A DNA stretch of 64,000 nt, from assembly GCF_038443675.1 (NCBI RefSeq), contig NZ_CP151762.1:1302001-1366000 (forward strand), given 5' to 3'. Source of the stretch: Yoonia sp. G8-12. GTDB taxonomy: Bacteria > Pseudomonadota > Alphaproteobacteria > Rhodobacterales > Rhodobacteraceae. The notes beneath the pieces are model-generated. The model did no database searches, was not told where the DNA came from, and worked only from the letters and a program-made list of their open reading frames with translations. Shown here in pieces: positions 32,954 to 41,047 of the stretch. A program made the position numbers and the translations under genes. How positions within the stretch are numbered: position 1 is the first letter of the stretch; every line of letters begins with the position of its first letter.

Positions 32954-34663
32954 CTAAACGCCCAATGCACGAAAGACTTTCGGCAATTCCTCGGGCAGGT
33001 CCTCGGCAATCAGCCCCGGACCAAAGGACAAGGCACATTCCGTATGCAGCCAAGCACCGGATTCGGCGGCGTTCATCGGGGCAAAACCGCGCGCCAGCAG
33101 ACCGGTGATAAAGCCTGCCAACACATCCCCCGACCCAGCTGTGGCCAGCCAAGGTGCGCTACGGTCATAGACGGATGCATTGATACTGCACTGCGCATCC
33201 GGAGCGGCGATCACCGTATCAGGCCCCTTGAACAGCACCACACACCCAGCCCGCTTCGCCGCCTCGCGCGTGGCATCCACCTTGGAATAGGCCGGACCTT
33301 TGGTTGCAGGTGCCGCCAGCTTTTCCGCAATATCCGGAAACAGACGCGCAAACTCGCCCGCATGCGGCGTCAGAACGCATTGCGCGTGCAGCTTTGCAAA
33401 AAGCGCTTCATTCTGCGCCAGCAGGGTAAGTGCATCTGCATCCAAAACAACACCACGCCCCGGACTTGCTCCGGGACGCGTCTGTTCCAAGCAAGCGGCC
33501 AATAACGCAGCCTCACGCGGCCCTGTGCCCATCCCCGGCCCAACACAAAGGGCGTTGATGCGGGTGTCTTCCAACGCAACGTTCAGTGCATCGGCAGCCT
33601 TGATCTTGCGCAGCATGACAGCGTTCAATTGTGCGGCATTCTCGATCATCGCGGCAGGCGGACAACCAAGGGTTACAGCCCCCGCCCCGACACGCAACGC
33701 GCCACGTGCAGCAAGGCGGGCTGCTCCTCCTTTGCCAACGCTGCCGGAGAGGATGAGGGCGTAACCATGGGAATATTTATGCCCATTTCGCTTGAAACGT
33801 GATCCAGTGTCACTCGCCATCTTTACTAATTCGGACCGTGGCAACGTCCGCGAAGCTGGGCTTGAAATCCCAATGTCCGCACAGACAATCTTGCCACACC
33901 AAAACCCACCTGATGCGAGTGCATGACCAAGTTTTTGAGCGTGAAAAGTAACCGTCAGGTCAGCTGCCGCACAAGCAGCACTGGAACCTCGTCTAATTCT
34001 TTCAGCAACAGCTTCGTCAAAGATTGGGCGACCACTATCGGCACATATCCCAGAGGGAATATCAATTGCGACGACCGGCGGCCAATAAGGCCAACGTTCC
34101 TGAAGCATAAGGGAGCCTCCTGCATCAACGCAGTCACAGATGTCTCTAAGAAAGGGACCCAACTCTGACAAAGGCCGGGCCAAGCCCGTTCCAAACATCG
34201 CATCAATCACGATGTGCCGGTGTGCTAGCTCTGGCGGTGCTTGCGGCGTGAGCGGTAAAACCTCTCCCATCTCCCCCCACCGCTGATAATTCACCCGTGC
34301 ATCCGGCGGCAGCTTCCCGGCATCCCCATACAGAAACACCTCAACCTCCCACCCCGCCTCTTTCAGCAACCGCGCAACAACAAAACCATCCCCGCCATTA
34401 TTCCCCGGCCCACACAGAACAACTGCACGGTGGGCTCCGTCTTCATTTTGGCCAGAAAACTCCGGGGGTGAGGTGCCCTGCACCGAGGGGGCAGCGCCCC
34501 CAGCGACGCCCGCCCCGGGCGCCAACTCCGGCCACTCCTCAAAAATCGCCTCCACAACACCGCGCCCCGCGCGCTCCATCAGCTCCAGCCCTGTCACCTC
34601 GCCAGACGCAATCGCCGCCTGTTCAATGGCGCGCATTTGGGCAGCAGTCAGTAATTCGGTCAT
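32954..34663 (-). CDS. nnr: Bifunctional NAD(P)H-hydrate epimerase / ADP-dependent NAD(P)H-hydrate dehydratase
   Basis: This 569-residue enzyme repairs hydrated NADH and NADPH. The N-terminal YjeF epimerase domain carries CGPGNNGGDGFVVARLL and VIDAMFGTGL. The C-terminal ribokinase-like dehydratase domain carries HKYSHGYALILSGS, CVGPGMGTG, VLDADALTLL, LTPHAGEFARLF and TAGSGDVLAGFITGLLA. The start at 34663 (MTELLTAAQM) fits the family. It is longer than usual because low-complexity segments interrupt conserved blocks; two of these look like dispersed palindromic repeats inserted in frame. Confidence 0.93.
   Translation of the reverse strand: MTELLTAAQMRAIEQAAIASGEVTGLELMERAGRGVVEAIFEEWPELAPGAGVAGGAAPSVQGTSPPEFSGQNEDGAHRAVVLCGPGNNGGDGFVVARLLKEAGWEVEVFLYGDAGKLPPDARVNYQRWGEMGEVLPLTPQAPPELAHRHIVIDAMFGTGLARPLSELGPFLRDICDCVDAGGSLMLQERWPYWPPVVAIDIPSGICADSGRPIFDEAVAERIRRGSSAACAAADLTVTFHAQKLGHALASGGFWCGKIVCADIGISSPASRTLPRSELVKMASDTGSRFKRNGHKYSHGYALILSGSVGKGGAARLAARGALRVGAGAVTLGCPPAAMIENAAQLNAVMLRKIKAADALNVALEDTRINALCVGPGMGTGPREAALLAACLEQTRPGASPGRGVVLDADALTLLAQNEALFAKLHAQCVLTPHAGEFARLFPDIAEKLAAPATKGPAYSKVDATREAAKRAGCVVLFKGPDTVIAAPDAQCSINASVYDRSAPWLATAGSGDVLAGFITGLLARGFAPMNAAESGAWLHTECALSFGPGLIAEDLPEELPKVFRALGV
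33459..33482. repeat. Short palindromic repeat inserted in frame within nnr
   Basis: CCCCGGACTTGCTCCGGG-type palindrome, read on the minus strand as the in-frame peptide RPGASPGRG between a helix and the VVLDADAL strand of the dehydratase domain. CCCGGACTTGNTCCGGG-like elements are, from memory, common dispersed intergenic repeats in alphaproteobacteria; here one lies inside a gene. Confidence 0.45.
34436..34525. repeat. Probable dispersed repeat in frame within the epimerase domain of nnr
   Basis: This segment contains a GGGGGC-AGC-GCCCCC hairpin and a CCCCCGGAGTTTTCTGGCC block, which resemble an intergenic repeat of roseobacter genomes. It adds about 29 residues (PGAGVAGGAAPSVQ through FSGQNEDG) just before the conserved VVLCGPGNNGG strand. 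Boundaries are approximate. Confidence 0.4.
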
Positions 34664-34837
34664 GGGTTCAGCATCCAAAGTTTTCAAACAGCCCGCATTG
34701 CGATCATGTTGCACAAAATTTAGGCAAAGCGTAGTCTTTCACCTGACCAGCTTGCCATCAGGTTCCGCTACGAATTGTCCCTATGCAAGAGAAATGGTCT
34801 GACCACTGACGAAACACACAAGGGGGAGTCGCGGGCG

Positions 34838-35176
34838 ATGAAGAAAATCGAAGCGATCATTAAGCCATTCAAGCTCGACGAGGTGAAAGAAGCCTTGCAA
34901 GAGGTCGGCGTCCAAGGCCTGTCTGTCCTCGAAGTCAAAGGGTTCGGCCGTCAGAAAGGCCATACAGAACTCTACCGCGGCGCAGAATACGTGGTCGACT
35001 TTTTGCCCAAAGTGAAAATCGAGGTCGTCTTGGCTGACGACCAGGTCGATGCGGCCATTGAAGCCATTATTGGCGCCGCGAAAACCGACAAGATTGGCGA
35101 CGGCAAGATCTTTGTCTCGTCCGTCGAACAAGCCATCCGCATCCGCACCGGTGAATCCGGCGACGATGCACTCTAA
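34838..35176 (+). CDS. glnB: Nitrogen regulatory protein P-II
   Basis: A 112-residue PII protein with the T-loop uridylylation site Tyr51 (ELYRGAEYVVDF), the GAAKTDKIGDGKIFV B-loop and the IRIRTGESGDDAL C-terminus. PII trimers sense 2-oxoglutarate and ATP/ADP and control glutamine synthetase adenylylation and NtrBC. The start follows AGGGGGAG about 9 nt upstream. glnA begins 33 nt later, the standard glnB-glnA operon of alphaproteobacteria. Confidence 0.97.
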   Translation: MKKIEAIIKPFKLDEVKEALQEVGVQGLSVLEVKGFGRQKGHTELYRGAEYVVDFLPKVKIEVVLADDQVDAAIEAIIGAAKTDKIGDGKIFVSSVEQAIRIRTGESGDDAL

Positions 35177-35209
35177 CCAGTAACGACGCTACAAAAAAGG
35201 ACATCATAG

Positions 35210-36616
35210 ATGGACAACAAGGCTGTTCTAAAACTGATCAAAGACGAGGAAGCCGACTACGTCGATATCCGTTTCACTGATCCACGCGGCAAACTGCAAC
35301 ACGTAACTGTCGTGGCCGATCTCGTTGACGAAGACTTCCTCGAAGAAGGCTTCATGTTCGACGGTTCTTCCATCGCAGGTTGGAAGTCAATCGATCAGTC
35401 CGATATGAAACTGATGCCACAGGCCGAAAGCGCCTATGTCGATCCGTTCTATGCCGAAAAGACCGTCTGCATTAACTGTAACATCGTTGAGCCCGACACA
35501 ATGGAAGCCTACGATCGTGACCCCCGCGGCACAGCAGTCAAGGCAGAGGAATACCTCAAGTCTACCGGCATCGGTGATGTGTCTTACTGGGGCCCAGAAG
35601 CTGAATTCTTCGTCTTTGACGACGTGCGCTTCAGCGTCTCCATGAATAAAGTCTCCTACGAGGTCGACGCCATCGACGGTGCATGGAACACAGACACCGA
35701 GTACGAGATGGGCAACACCGGCCACCGTCCCGGCATCAAAGGCGGCTACTTCCCTGTGAACCCCATCGACGACGCGCAGGAAATGCGCTCTGAAATGCTG
35801 TCCACAATGAAGCGCATGGGCATGAAGGTCGACAAGCACCACCACGAGGTGGCGTCTTGCCAGCACGAACTGGGCCTGATCTTCGGCACACTGACACATC
35901 AGGCGGACGAGCTGCAAAAATACAAGTATGTGATCCACAACGTGGCACAGGCTTACGGCAAGTCGGCAACATTCATGCCTAAGCCCATCGCAGGTGACAA
36001 CGGCACCGGTATGCACGTCAACATGTCGATCTGGAAAGACGGCAAGCCACTCTTTGCAGGCGACAAATACGCCGATCTGTCACAGGAAGCGCTGTACTTC
36101 ATCGGCGGTATCCTCAAGCACGCCAAAGCGCTGAACGCGATCACAAACCCGTCCACAAACAGCTACAAGCGCCTGATCCCGGGCTTTGAAGCGCCCGTTC
36201 TGCGCGCCTACTCGGCACGTAACCGCTCGGGCTGTGTGCGTATCCCATGGGCCGAAAGCCCCAAGGCAAAGCGCGTCGAGGCCCGTTTCCCCGATCCCGC
36301 AGCCAACCCATACCTGTGCTTTGCAGCGCTGCTGATGGCTGGCCTTGACGGTATCAAGAACAAGATCGACCCCGGCCCCTCTTCGGACAAAGACCTCTAC
36401 GATCTGCCACCAGAAGAACTGGCAGCGATCCCAACGGTCTGTGGTTCCCTGCGCGAAGCGCTGGAATCGCTTGAAGCCGATCATGAATTCCTGCTGGCCG
36501 GTGACGTGTTCACCAAATCCCAGCTGGAAGGCTACATGGAACTGAAGTGGGAAGAGGTCTACGCCTACGAGCACACACCACACCCGGTTGAGTACAAAAT
36601 GTACTACAGCTGCTAA
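35210..36616 (+). CDS. glnA: Glutamine synthetase type I
   Basis: A 468-residue GSI with FMFDGSSIAGWKSI near the start, the ATP-site block GNTGHRPGIKGGYFPV, the metal-site KHHHEVASCQHE, the NGTGMHVNMS motif and the adenylylation loop NLYDLPPEE-like LYDLPPEELA (Tyr near residue 398). It makes glutamine from glutamate and ammonia. It is expected to be controlled with GlnB by covalent adenylylation. A perfect terminator follows 18 nt after the stop. Confidence 0.98.
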   Translation: MDNKAVLKLIKDEEADYVDIRFTDPRGKLQHVTVVADLVDEDFLEEGFMFDGSSIAGWKSIDQSDMKLMPQAESAYVDPFYAEKTVCINCNIVEPDTMEAYDRDPRGTAVKAEEYLKSTGIGDVSYWGPEAEFFVFDDVRFSVSMNKVSYEVDAIDGAWNTDTEYEMGNTGHRPGIKGGYFPVNPIDDAQEMRSEMLSTMKRMGMKVDKHHHEVASCQHELGLIFGTLTHQADELQKYKYVIHNVAQAYGKSATFMPKPIAGDNGTGMHVNMSIWKDGKPLFAGDKYADLSQEALYFIGGILKHAKALNAITNPSTNSYKRLIPGFEAPVLRAYSARNRSGCVRIPWAESPKAKRVEARFPDPAANPYLCFAALLMAGLDGIKNKIDPGPSSDKDLYDLPPEELAAIPTVCGSLREALESLEADHEFLLAGDVFTKSQLEGYMELKWEEVYAYEHTPHPVEYKMYYSC

Positions 36617-36634
36617 GCGCTGAAGTGAAAGAAA

Positions 36635-36667
36635 GCCCCGCCAGAGCAATCTGGCGGGGCTTTTTTG
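36635..36667 (+). terminator. Rho-independent terminator after glnA
   Basis: GCCCCGCCAG and CTGGCGGGGC form a perfect 10-bp stem around AGCAAT, followed by six T. Confidence 0.93.
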
Positions 36668-36744
36668 TTTGTCTGGCGGATAAGCGGCTTTTTGGCACTG
36701 CGCCATCCAACCTGAAATGTCCAAAACCCCTGCAACTGCGCTGA

Positions 36745-37414
36745 CTAAATCGCAGAGACCCCGATGACGACGGGGTGAAGCCATAGCAGAACGATAAAAG
36801 TCAAAACGCCCGCAACCGATCGCCCCACAACCCCCGCCCAAGACTGAGGCGCATGAAAGCACGACGACTTTGCAACAGTGGCATTAAGTGTATCCCACGC
36901 CTCCGGCCCCATAAGGCGCCGCTTTCGGCGGTTGATCAAAGTGCGACCGGCCAAAGCAAAATGCACCCAGCACACCAAACAAAAGGACATGGGCCAGATT
37001 GCCGTTTGGCAACATATGCAGTGCTGCCCAAATGCTCATCGCGATCAGGATAGGATGCCGTGTCAGGCGCACAATGCCGGGCCGCGTGGGATCAAAGGCA
37101 TGATTGCGCGCGCCACCGAATGAAAACGGATTGGGCCGCGCAATCGAAAACGCCAATATCAAACAGACCGCAAGCATACCCAAATGCACAACATGGCGTT
37201 GCCACACCATTTGCGGCCAAAGTTCCACAAAAGGGGCTTGGCCTGCAGACCAGATCAAAAGTGTCAGCATACAGATTGATAAGATCGAATAGCCGACGCT
37301 GAACCAGACAGGGCCAATCTCATCAACGATCCGCGATTTGATCGCAGGTCGGACAGGGACCGAATGGGTTACAAAAAACAGCGCAAAGACGCCTGCAAAG
37401 CCAAACCAAGTCAT
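36745..37414 (-). pseudogene. nnrU: NnrU family membrane protein, apparent 1-nt frameshift
   Basis: The gene starts at MTWFGFAGVFALFFVTHSVP (37414), overlapping the nnrS stop by 4 nt. It encodes an NnrU protein with about five or six hydrophobic helices and the conserved LTRHPILIAMSIWAALH motif. After AHVLLFGVLGAF the frame is lost, while another frame continues with ALAGRTLINRRKRRLMG to the natural end at 36745. The break coincides with TTTT (plus-strand A at 36958-36961); three T would restore GAFALAGR and a 222-residue protein. NnrU accompanies NO reductase genes and is needed for full nitrite/NO reduction in some rhizobia, mechanism unknown. Confidence 0.85.
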
Positions 37415-38604
37415 GCGGGTTTCTCGGGTTTTGGGCGCGACAGGCACGCCCCGTAGGTAATGACAAAGCCTGCAAATGCGGCAATCCACAAAACACCTGA
37501 AATTGTGATCAGGTCGGGAAAAAAGCCGGACAGCCACCGCGCACCAACTGCTGCGAAAAGGCACAGATACACAACGACAGTTGCTGCATTTGCATGTAAC
37601 TCCTGACCTGTATGGCCCAATGTCGCCCGCGTCATCACCGCAAGTGTCATAGAGCCGATAGCACCTGCCATCCAGATATGTTGCGCAGCCGCAAGGCCTT
37701 TGCCCGCCATGACCACATCAGCCGCCAGCGCAAACGCGCCGATTGGAATGAATAGATAAGACGCATGAAGAATCCAGACCAGTGGATCTGACAAAGTCTG
37801 GTGACCCTGCCAGCGAAACATCCGCACGGCATGAAGAACACAAAATACCAGCAGACCAACAGCTGTCATAAGTGTGCTTGGCGCCAAGACCCACAACACC
37901 AGAATTGGAATGCTGACCAGCAACGTAACCTTATCAAACAGTTGCATCGGGGCAGCAGGCCGCGCGGGGTTCTCGCTCCGCGCCAACCAGTTACGGGTGA
38001 ATGAGGGAATTATTCGCCCACCAATCACGGCGATCATCATAATCGCAGTCGCCAGCCCAAGACGCAGACCATAGCCCTGAGCGGCATAGAGGCCGCGTGA
38101 TGCCTCAAAATGGAAAACCGCGTTCGCCAGCGTGAACACCGCAAGCAAAGCCAGAACAACAAGATTGCGCCAGTTTTTTCCGGCAATGATTTCCTGCAAA
38201 ATCAAACCACCCAAGACGATGGGAAATGCAAGATCAATGACAGGCGCCATGCCCGCGGGCAGATGGGCAGACATGAACACGGCAACGCGCCCCACGCACC
38301 AAAGTGCAAAAAGAGCCGCGAGTTTCCAGCCCACCATTGGCAAACGGCCGGTCCAGTTGGGAACCGCAGTCAGCAGAAATCCGGCAAGTACAGCGCCAAG
38401 GTATCCGAACAAGAACGCATGTGCATGCCACGACACCGGATCCAGCCGTGAAGGCAGATCAATGACTCCTGACAGCACGAAAATCCAGATAATCATGGCA
38501 AGCGCGACCCACGCCGCGCCGAACAGAAAGAACGGACGAAAGCCAAAACTGAAAAGCGCGGGGCCTGTCCAGGCGCGCATCTGCTCTGCGGAAGATTGTG
38601 CCAT
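37411..38604 (-). CDS. nnrS: NnrS family protein
   Basis: A 397-residue polytopic membrane protein with about 12 hydrophobic helices. NnrS features are FGFRPFFLFGAAW near the start, HAHAFLFGYLGAVLAGFLLTAVPNW split across residues 60-85 and GHTGQELHANA near the C-terminus. NnrS is a heme- and copper-containing membrane protein linked to nitric oxide stress in denitrifiers. It overlaps nnrU by 4 nt and follows a 40-residue small ORF by 16 nt in the nor operon, so it is probably co-expressed with NO reductase. Confidence 0.93.
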   Translation of the reverse strand: MAQSSAEQMRAWTGPALFSFGFRPFFLFGAAWVALAMIIWIFVLSGVIDLPSRLDPVSWHAHAFLFGYLGAVLAGFLLTAVPNWTGRLPMVGWKLAALFALWCVGRVAVFMSAHLPAGMAPVIDLAFPIVLGGLILQEIIAGKNWRNLVVLALLAVFTLANAVFHFEASRGLYAAQGYGLRLGLATAIMMIAVIGGRIIPSFTRNWLARSENPARPAAPMQLFDKVTLLVSIPILVLWVLAPSTLMTAVGLLVFCVLHAVRMFRWQGHQTLSDPLVWILHASYLFIPIGAFALAADVVMAGKGLAAAQHIWMAGAIGSMTLAVMTRATLGHTGQELHANAATVVVYLCLFAAVGARWLSGFFPDLITISGVLWIAAFAGFVITYGACLSRPKPEKPA

Positions 38605-38620
38605 TAGTGTATTCCTGTAT

Positions 38621-38743
38621 TTATTCTGATCGTGCCTGCAAAGGCGTCATCTCGCGCACAAACACGCCTGGTCCGTTCCCCGTGCGCGGGCCGGGACCAG
38701 CGGCATCTATGACGGGTTCATCATCAAAAATCGCCGTTTTCAT
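38621..38743 (-). CDS. Small unrecognised ORF (40 residues) in the nor operon, translationally coupled
   Basis: This ORF (MKTAIFDDEPVIDAAG to LQARSE) begins with an ATGA overlap with the stop of the preceding small membrane protein gene and ends 16 nt before nnrS. It is hydrophilic with a Gly/Pro-rich middle (GPGPRTGNGPG) and has no membrane segment. I know no family for it. Its support is positional: exact 4-nt coupling in an operon where nearly every junction is coupled. It could be a short NO-metabolism accessory peptide or a chance frame. Confidence 0.45.
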   Translation of the reverse strand: MKTAIFDDEPVIDAAGPGPRTGNGPGVFVREMTPLQARSE

Positions 38744-38978
38744 CTGACAGCACCGTTATCTGCGATAGTCATCAGGTTGCGGATATGACGGGCGAAATAC
38801 CATGTTGCGGGAAGACCTATCAAACACCCCAACCCGATGGACCAGCCCGTGCTCGCGACAGGACCCCCAGCCAACTCAGGATCAAGGATGCAAAAAAGAC
38901 ATTCACAGCCGCCGCACCTGCCCCGAACGGATAAAGGACCACAGCAATCTTGCCCGTTGGCCAGCCCTGCTCTGTCAT
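38740..38978 (-). pseudogene. Small two-helix membrane protein in the nor operon, apparent 1-nt frameshift
   Basis: Starting at 38978 (ATGA overlap with the upstream 60-residue gene) the frame reads MTEQGWPTGKIAVVLYPFG and one hydrophobic helix (AAAVNVFFASLILSWLG). It then goes out of frame at GGGGG (plus-strand C at 38864-38868). Another frame takes over with GPVASTGWSIGLGCLIGLPA, a second helix, and FARHIRNLMTIADN to 38740. Six G would join them into a 79-residue protein. I do not know its function; similar small membrane proteins accompany norCBQD in some relatives. Confidence 0.75.
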
Positions 38979-39157
38979 GATCTGGCAACCAGCCTTTGCA
39001 CAAGGACAAGCGCACCGATCAGGGCGATGCTTCCCATGGCGAACCAGAATTCGGCAGTGGCGGATTGGGCTTGCGGGATCGGTCTGTCGAATTCATCCGC
39101 GAAACAGGTTGAGGCGACAACGCAAAGCGCGCTTGTCAAAGGGATGAGGAATCGCAT
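38975..39157 (-). CDS. Small signal-peptide/membrane-helix protein downstream of norD
   Basis: A 60-residue protein with an N-terminal signal-like helix (MRFLIPLTSALCVVASTCFA), a short periplasmic stretch (DEFDRPIPQAQ) and a C-terminal membrane helix (FWFAMGSIALIGALVLVQRLV). The ribosome site AGGAGACC lies inside the end of norD. Topology resembles the small NorF-like proteins of nor operons, but I see no motif that proves the family. It overlaps the next small gene by 4 nt. Confidence 0.7.
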   Translation of the reverse strand: MRFLIPLTSALCVVASTCFADEFDRPIPQAQSATAEFWFAMGSIALIGALVLVQRLVARS

Positions 39158-39158
39158 G

Positions 39159-41042
39159 TCAGGTCTCCTGTGTGAGTGTGCGATAGATATCGGGCAACGC
39201 CCGCGTTAGTCGGTTCGCATCAGGCAAAAGGGTAAATCCACCACGCCCAAAGATGCGCGCAAACCAATCCTGTCCGTCTTCGTCAATGACAATGCCGTGC
39301 AGGCTCAGGTTTGCATTGCGCGCTTCACGCACCGCCATATGGCTGTCTTCGATCCCATGCTGGCCCTCGTAGTGGTCCAGATCATTGGGCTTGCCATCGG
39401 TCAGGACAATCAACAGCTTGCGGGTGCTGGGTTCTGCGGCCAGTTGCGCGCTGACATGGCGAATAGCCGCGCCAAGGCGGGTGTAGTGGCCCGGCTTCAA
39501 CGCGCCGATGTTGGCGGTGATGTCAGACGACATCGGGTCGTCAAAGTTCTTGCAGCGGGTCAGGAATACCCGATCACGCCGCAACGAGGAAAACCCCCAG
39601 ATGCCAAGCCGATCACCCGCCGCATCAATGCCCACAGCAAGGGCTGCCATCGTGTGGCGCGCGACATCAATCACGCTGGTGTCGCCAATCGCCGCTTCGG
39701 TCGAGCGTGAATTGTCGATGAGAAACGCCACCGACATATCGCGTTCAATCTGACGCGCTGATTGCCAGATGCGGTCCGATCCGCGCCCTGTTGCCTTCAG
39801 ATCGGCCTGCGCGGTCAGCAATGCATCAAGGTCCAACTCTGTCCCGTCAACCTGACGGGGTTGCAATATGCGGCGTGGGCGCAAGGCCTCGAACTGGCGG
39901 CGCACTTCACGGGTGCGTCTTGGGTCGGGGGTGAAGGGCGTGGCGTCCGGCTGTGCGGGTGCATCAAGGACTCGGCAATGGTCGCGCATATAGCTGCGAC
40001 TGCGATGGTTCCATTCGGGATAGGTATGGATGCCCGACAGAGCTTCGTGATCGGCATCAGCAGGTGACAGATCAAGGTGCAGGCGCAGGCGCGTCGCGGC
40101 CTTGCGGTCGTGTTTGCTCAGCGTGATCTTGTCCTGATCATCGGCCGCTTTCTGGGCGTTCTCGTCATCGTCGTCATCAACGCTGCGGTTGATATTCATC
40201 GACTCGACCCACGATAGAATCGATTCAAACCGGTGGATGATGAAACTGTCCTTGCGATTGTTTTGTTCATGGTCTTTGCGCTCACCCAGTTTGCGGTTGG
40301 TATGCGCGGCATTGGGTGGCGGTGCTGCGGGGTCGGTTGTCTCTTCGGTCGCACAAGCGCCAGTAGCCGGCACACCAAATCGCAGCCAGATTGGCACCGG
40401 CGCGAACGGCATATAGCCGCGCGGCGCGGTGTGGTCGAAAGCATCGGTCGCAATATCGCAAAGCTGGTTCAGGACAGCGCTTTCCAGACATGCTTCTACT
40501 TTTGGGCGCACCACACGCGGGCGGCGCTGGACGCAAATGCCCAACATTTTTCCATAAGCATCGCGTAAACCGGGACAGGCCTGATAAGCGGCGTCAGCGG
40601 CTGCGGCATTCAATTGTATTTGCAGACAATCAAATGCCGGCCCGTCTGGTGGTAGCACCAAGTCCGCAAGATCAGTCTTTGCGGCAAGCGCCGTAAGCCA
40701 GAAGTACGCAGCCCGATTTAATTCTGCATCAGGGAACGACGCGATTACCGGCGGCAGCTTCAAACCCGCGCCATCAAAGCTGGCGATCCATTCTCTCTCC
40801 TGATCCGCACCCAATTTGCGACGCAGCGGGCGGCGGTGTTGCATCAGCGTGGCGGGTGTCTCGCTCAACTCAACACCCGCCGCCCCGCCAAGGGCACGGA
40901 ACACGACGGCGAGGCTATGACGGACTTCAGCCAAAGTGACGCTGGCCTCGGGATGGCACATGTCTTCGCCAATCCTGCTGGCCAAGTCGTGCCACAGATT
41001 GCCAACGACCTCTTCGGGATCCATCAGATCAATGACGCGCAT
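39159..41042 (-). CDS. norD: Nitric oxide reductase activation protein NorD
   Basis: The 627-residue protein has an alpha-helical N-terminal half and a C-terminal von Willebrand factor A domain (about 430-620) with the MIDAS-like FLIDNSRSTE and LIVLTDGKPND motifs. A charged low-complexity stretch (DDDDENAQKAADDQD) lies in the middle. With NorQ it forms a MoxR/VWA pair that inserts the non-heme iron in NorB. It starts 6 nt after norQ in the operon norC-B-Q-D. Confidence 0.95.
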   Translation of the reverse strand: MRVIDLMDPEEVVGNLWHDLASRIGEDMCHPEASVTLAEVRHSLAVVFRALGGAAGVELSETPATLMQHRRPLRRKLGADQEREWIASFDGAGLKLPPVIASFPDAELNRAAYFWLTALAAKTDLADLVLPPDGPAFDCLQIQLNAAAADAAYQACPGLRDAYGKMLGICVQRRPRVVRPKVEACLESAVLNQLCDIATDAFDHTAPRGYMPFAPVPIWLRFGVPATGACATEETTDPAAPPPNAAHTNRKLGERKDHEQNNRKDSFIIHRFESILSWVESMNINRSVDDDDDENAQKAADDQDKITLSKHDRKAATRLRLHLDLSPADADHEALSGIHTYPEWNHRSRSYMRDHCRVLDAPAQPDATPFTPDPRRTREVRRQFEALRPRRILQPRQVDGTELDLDALLTAQADLKATGRGSDRIWQSARQIERDMSVAFLIDNSRSTEAAIGDTSVIDVARHTMAALAVGIDAAGDRLGIWGFSSLRRDRVFLTRCKNFDDPMSSDITANIGALKPGHYTRLGAAIRHVSAQLAAEPSTRKLLIVLTDGKPNDLDHYEGQHGIEDSHMAVREARNANLSLHGIVIDEDGQDWFARIFGRGGFTLLPDANRLTRALPDIYRTLTQET

Positions 41043-41047
41043 GGTGC

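Noticed and set aside
32757..33152. N-terminal extension of trigger factor upstream of 32756
   Set aside because: The open frame runs through the tRNA-Leu gene, and a strong ribosome site precedes the ATG at 32756.
34700..34837. A sigma-54 promoter for glnB
   Set aside because: I looked for GG-N10-GC at -24/-12 spacing and found no convincing match.
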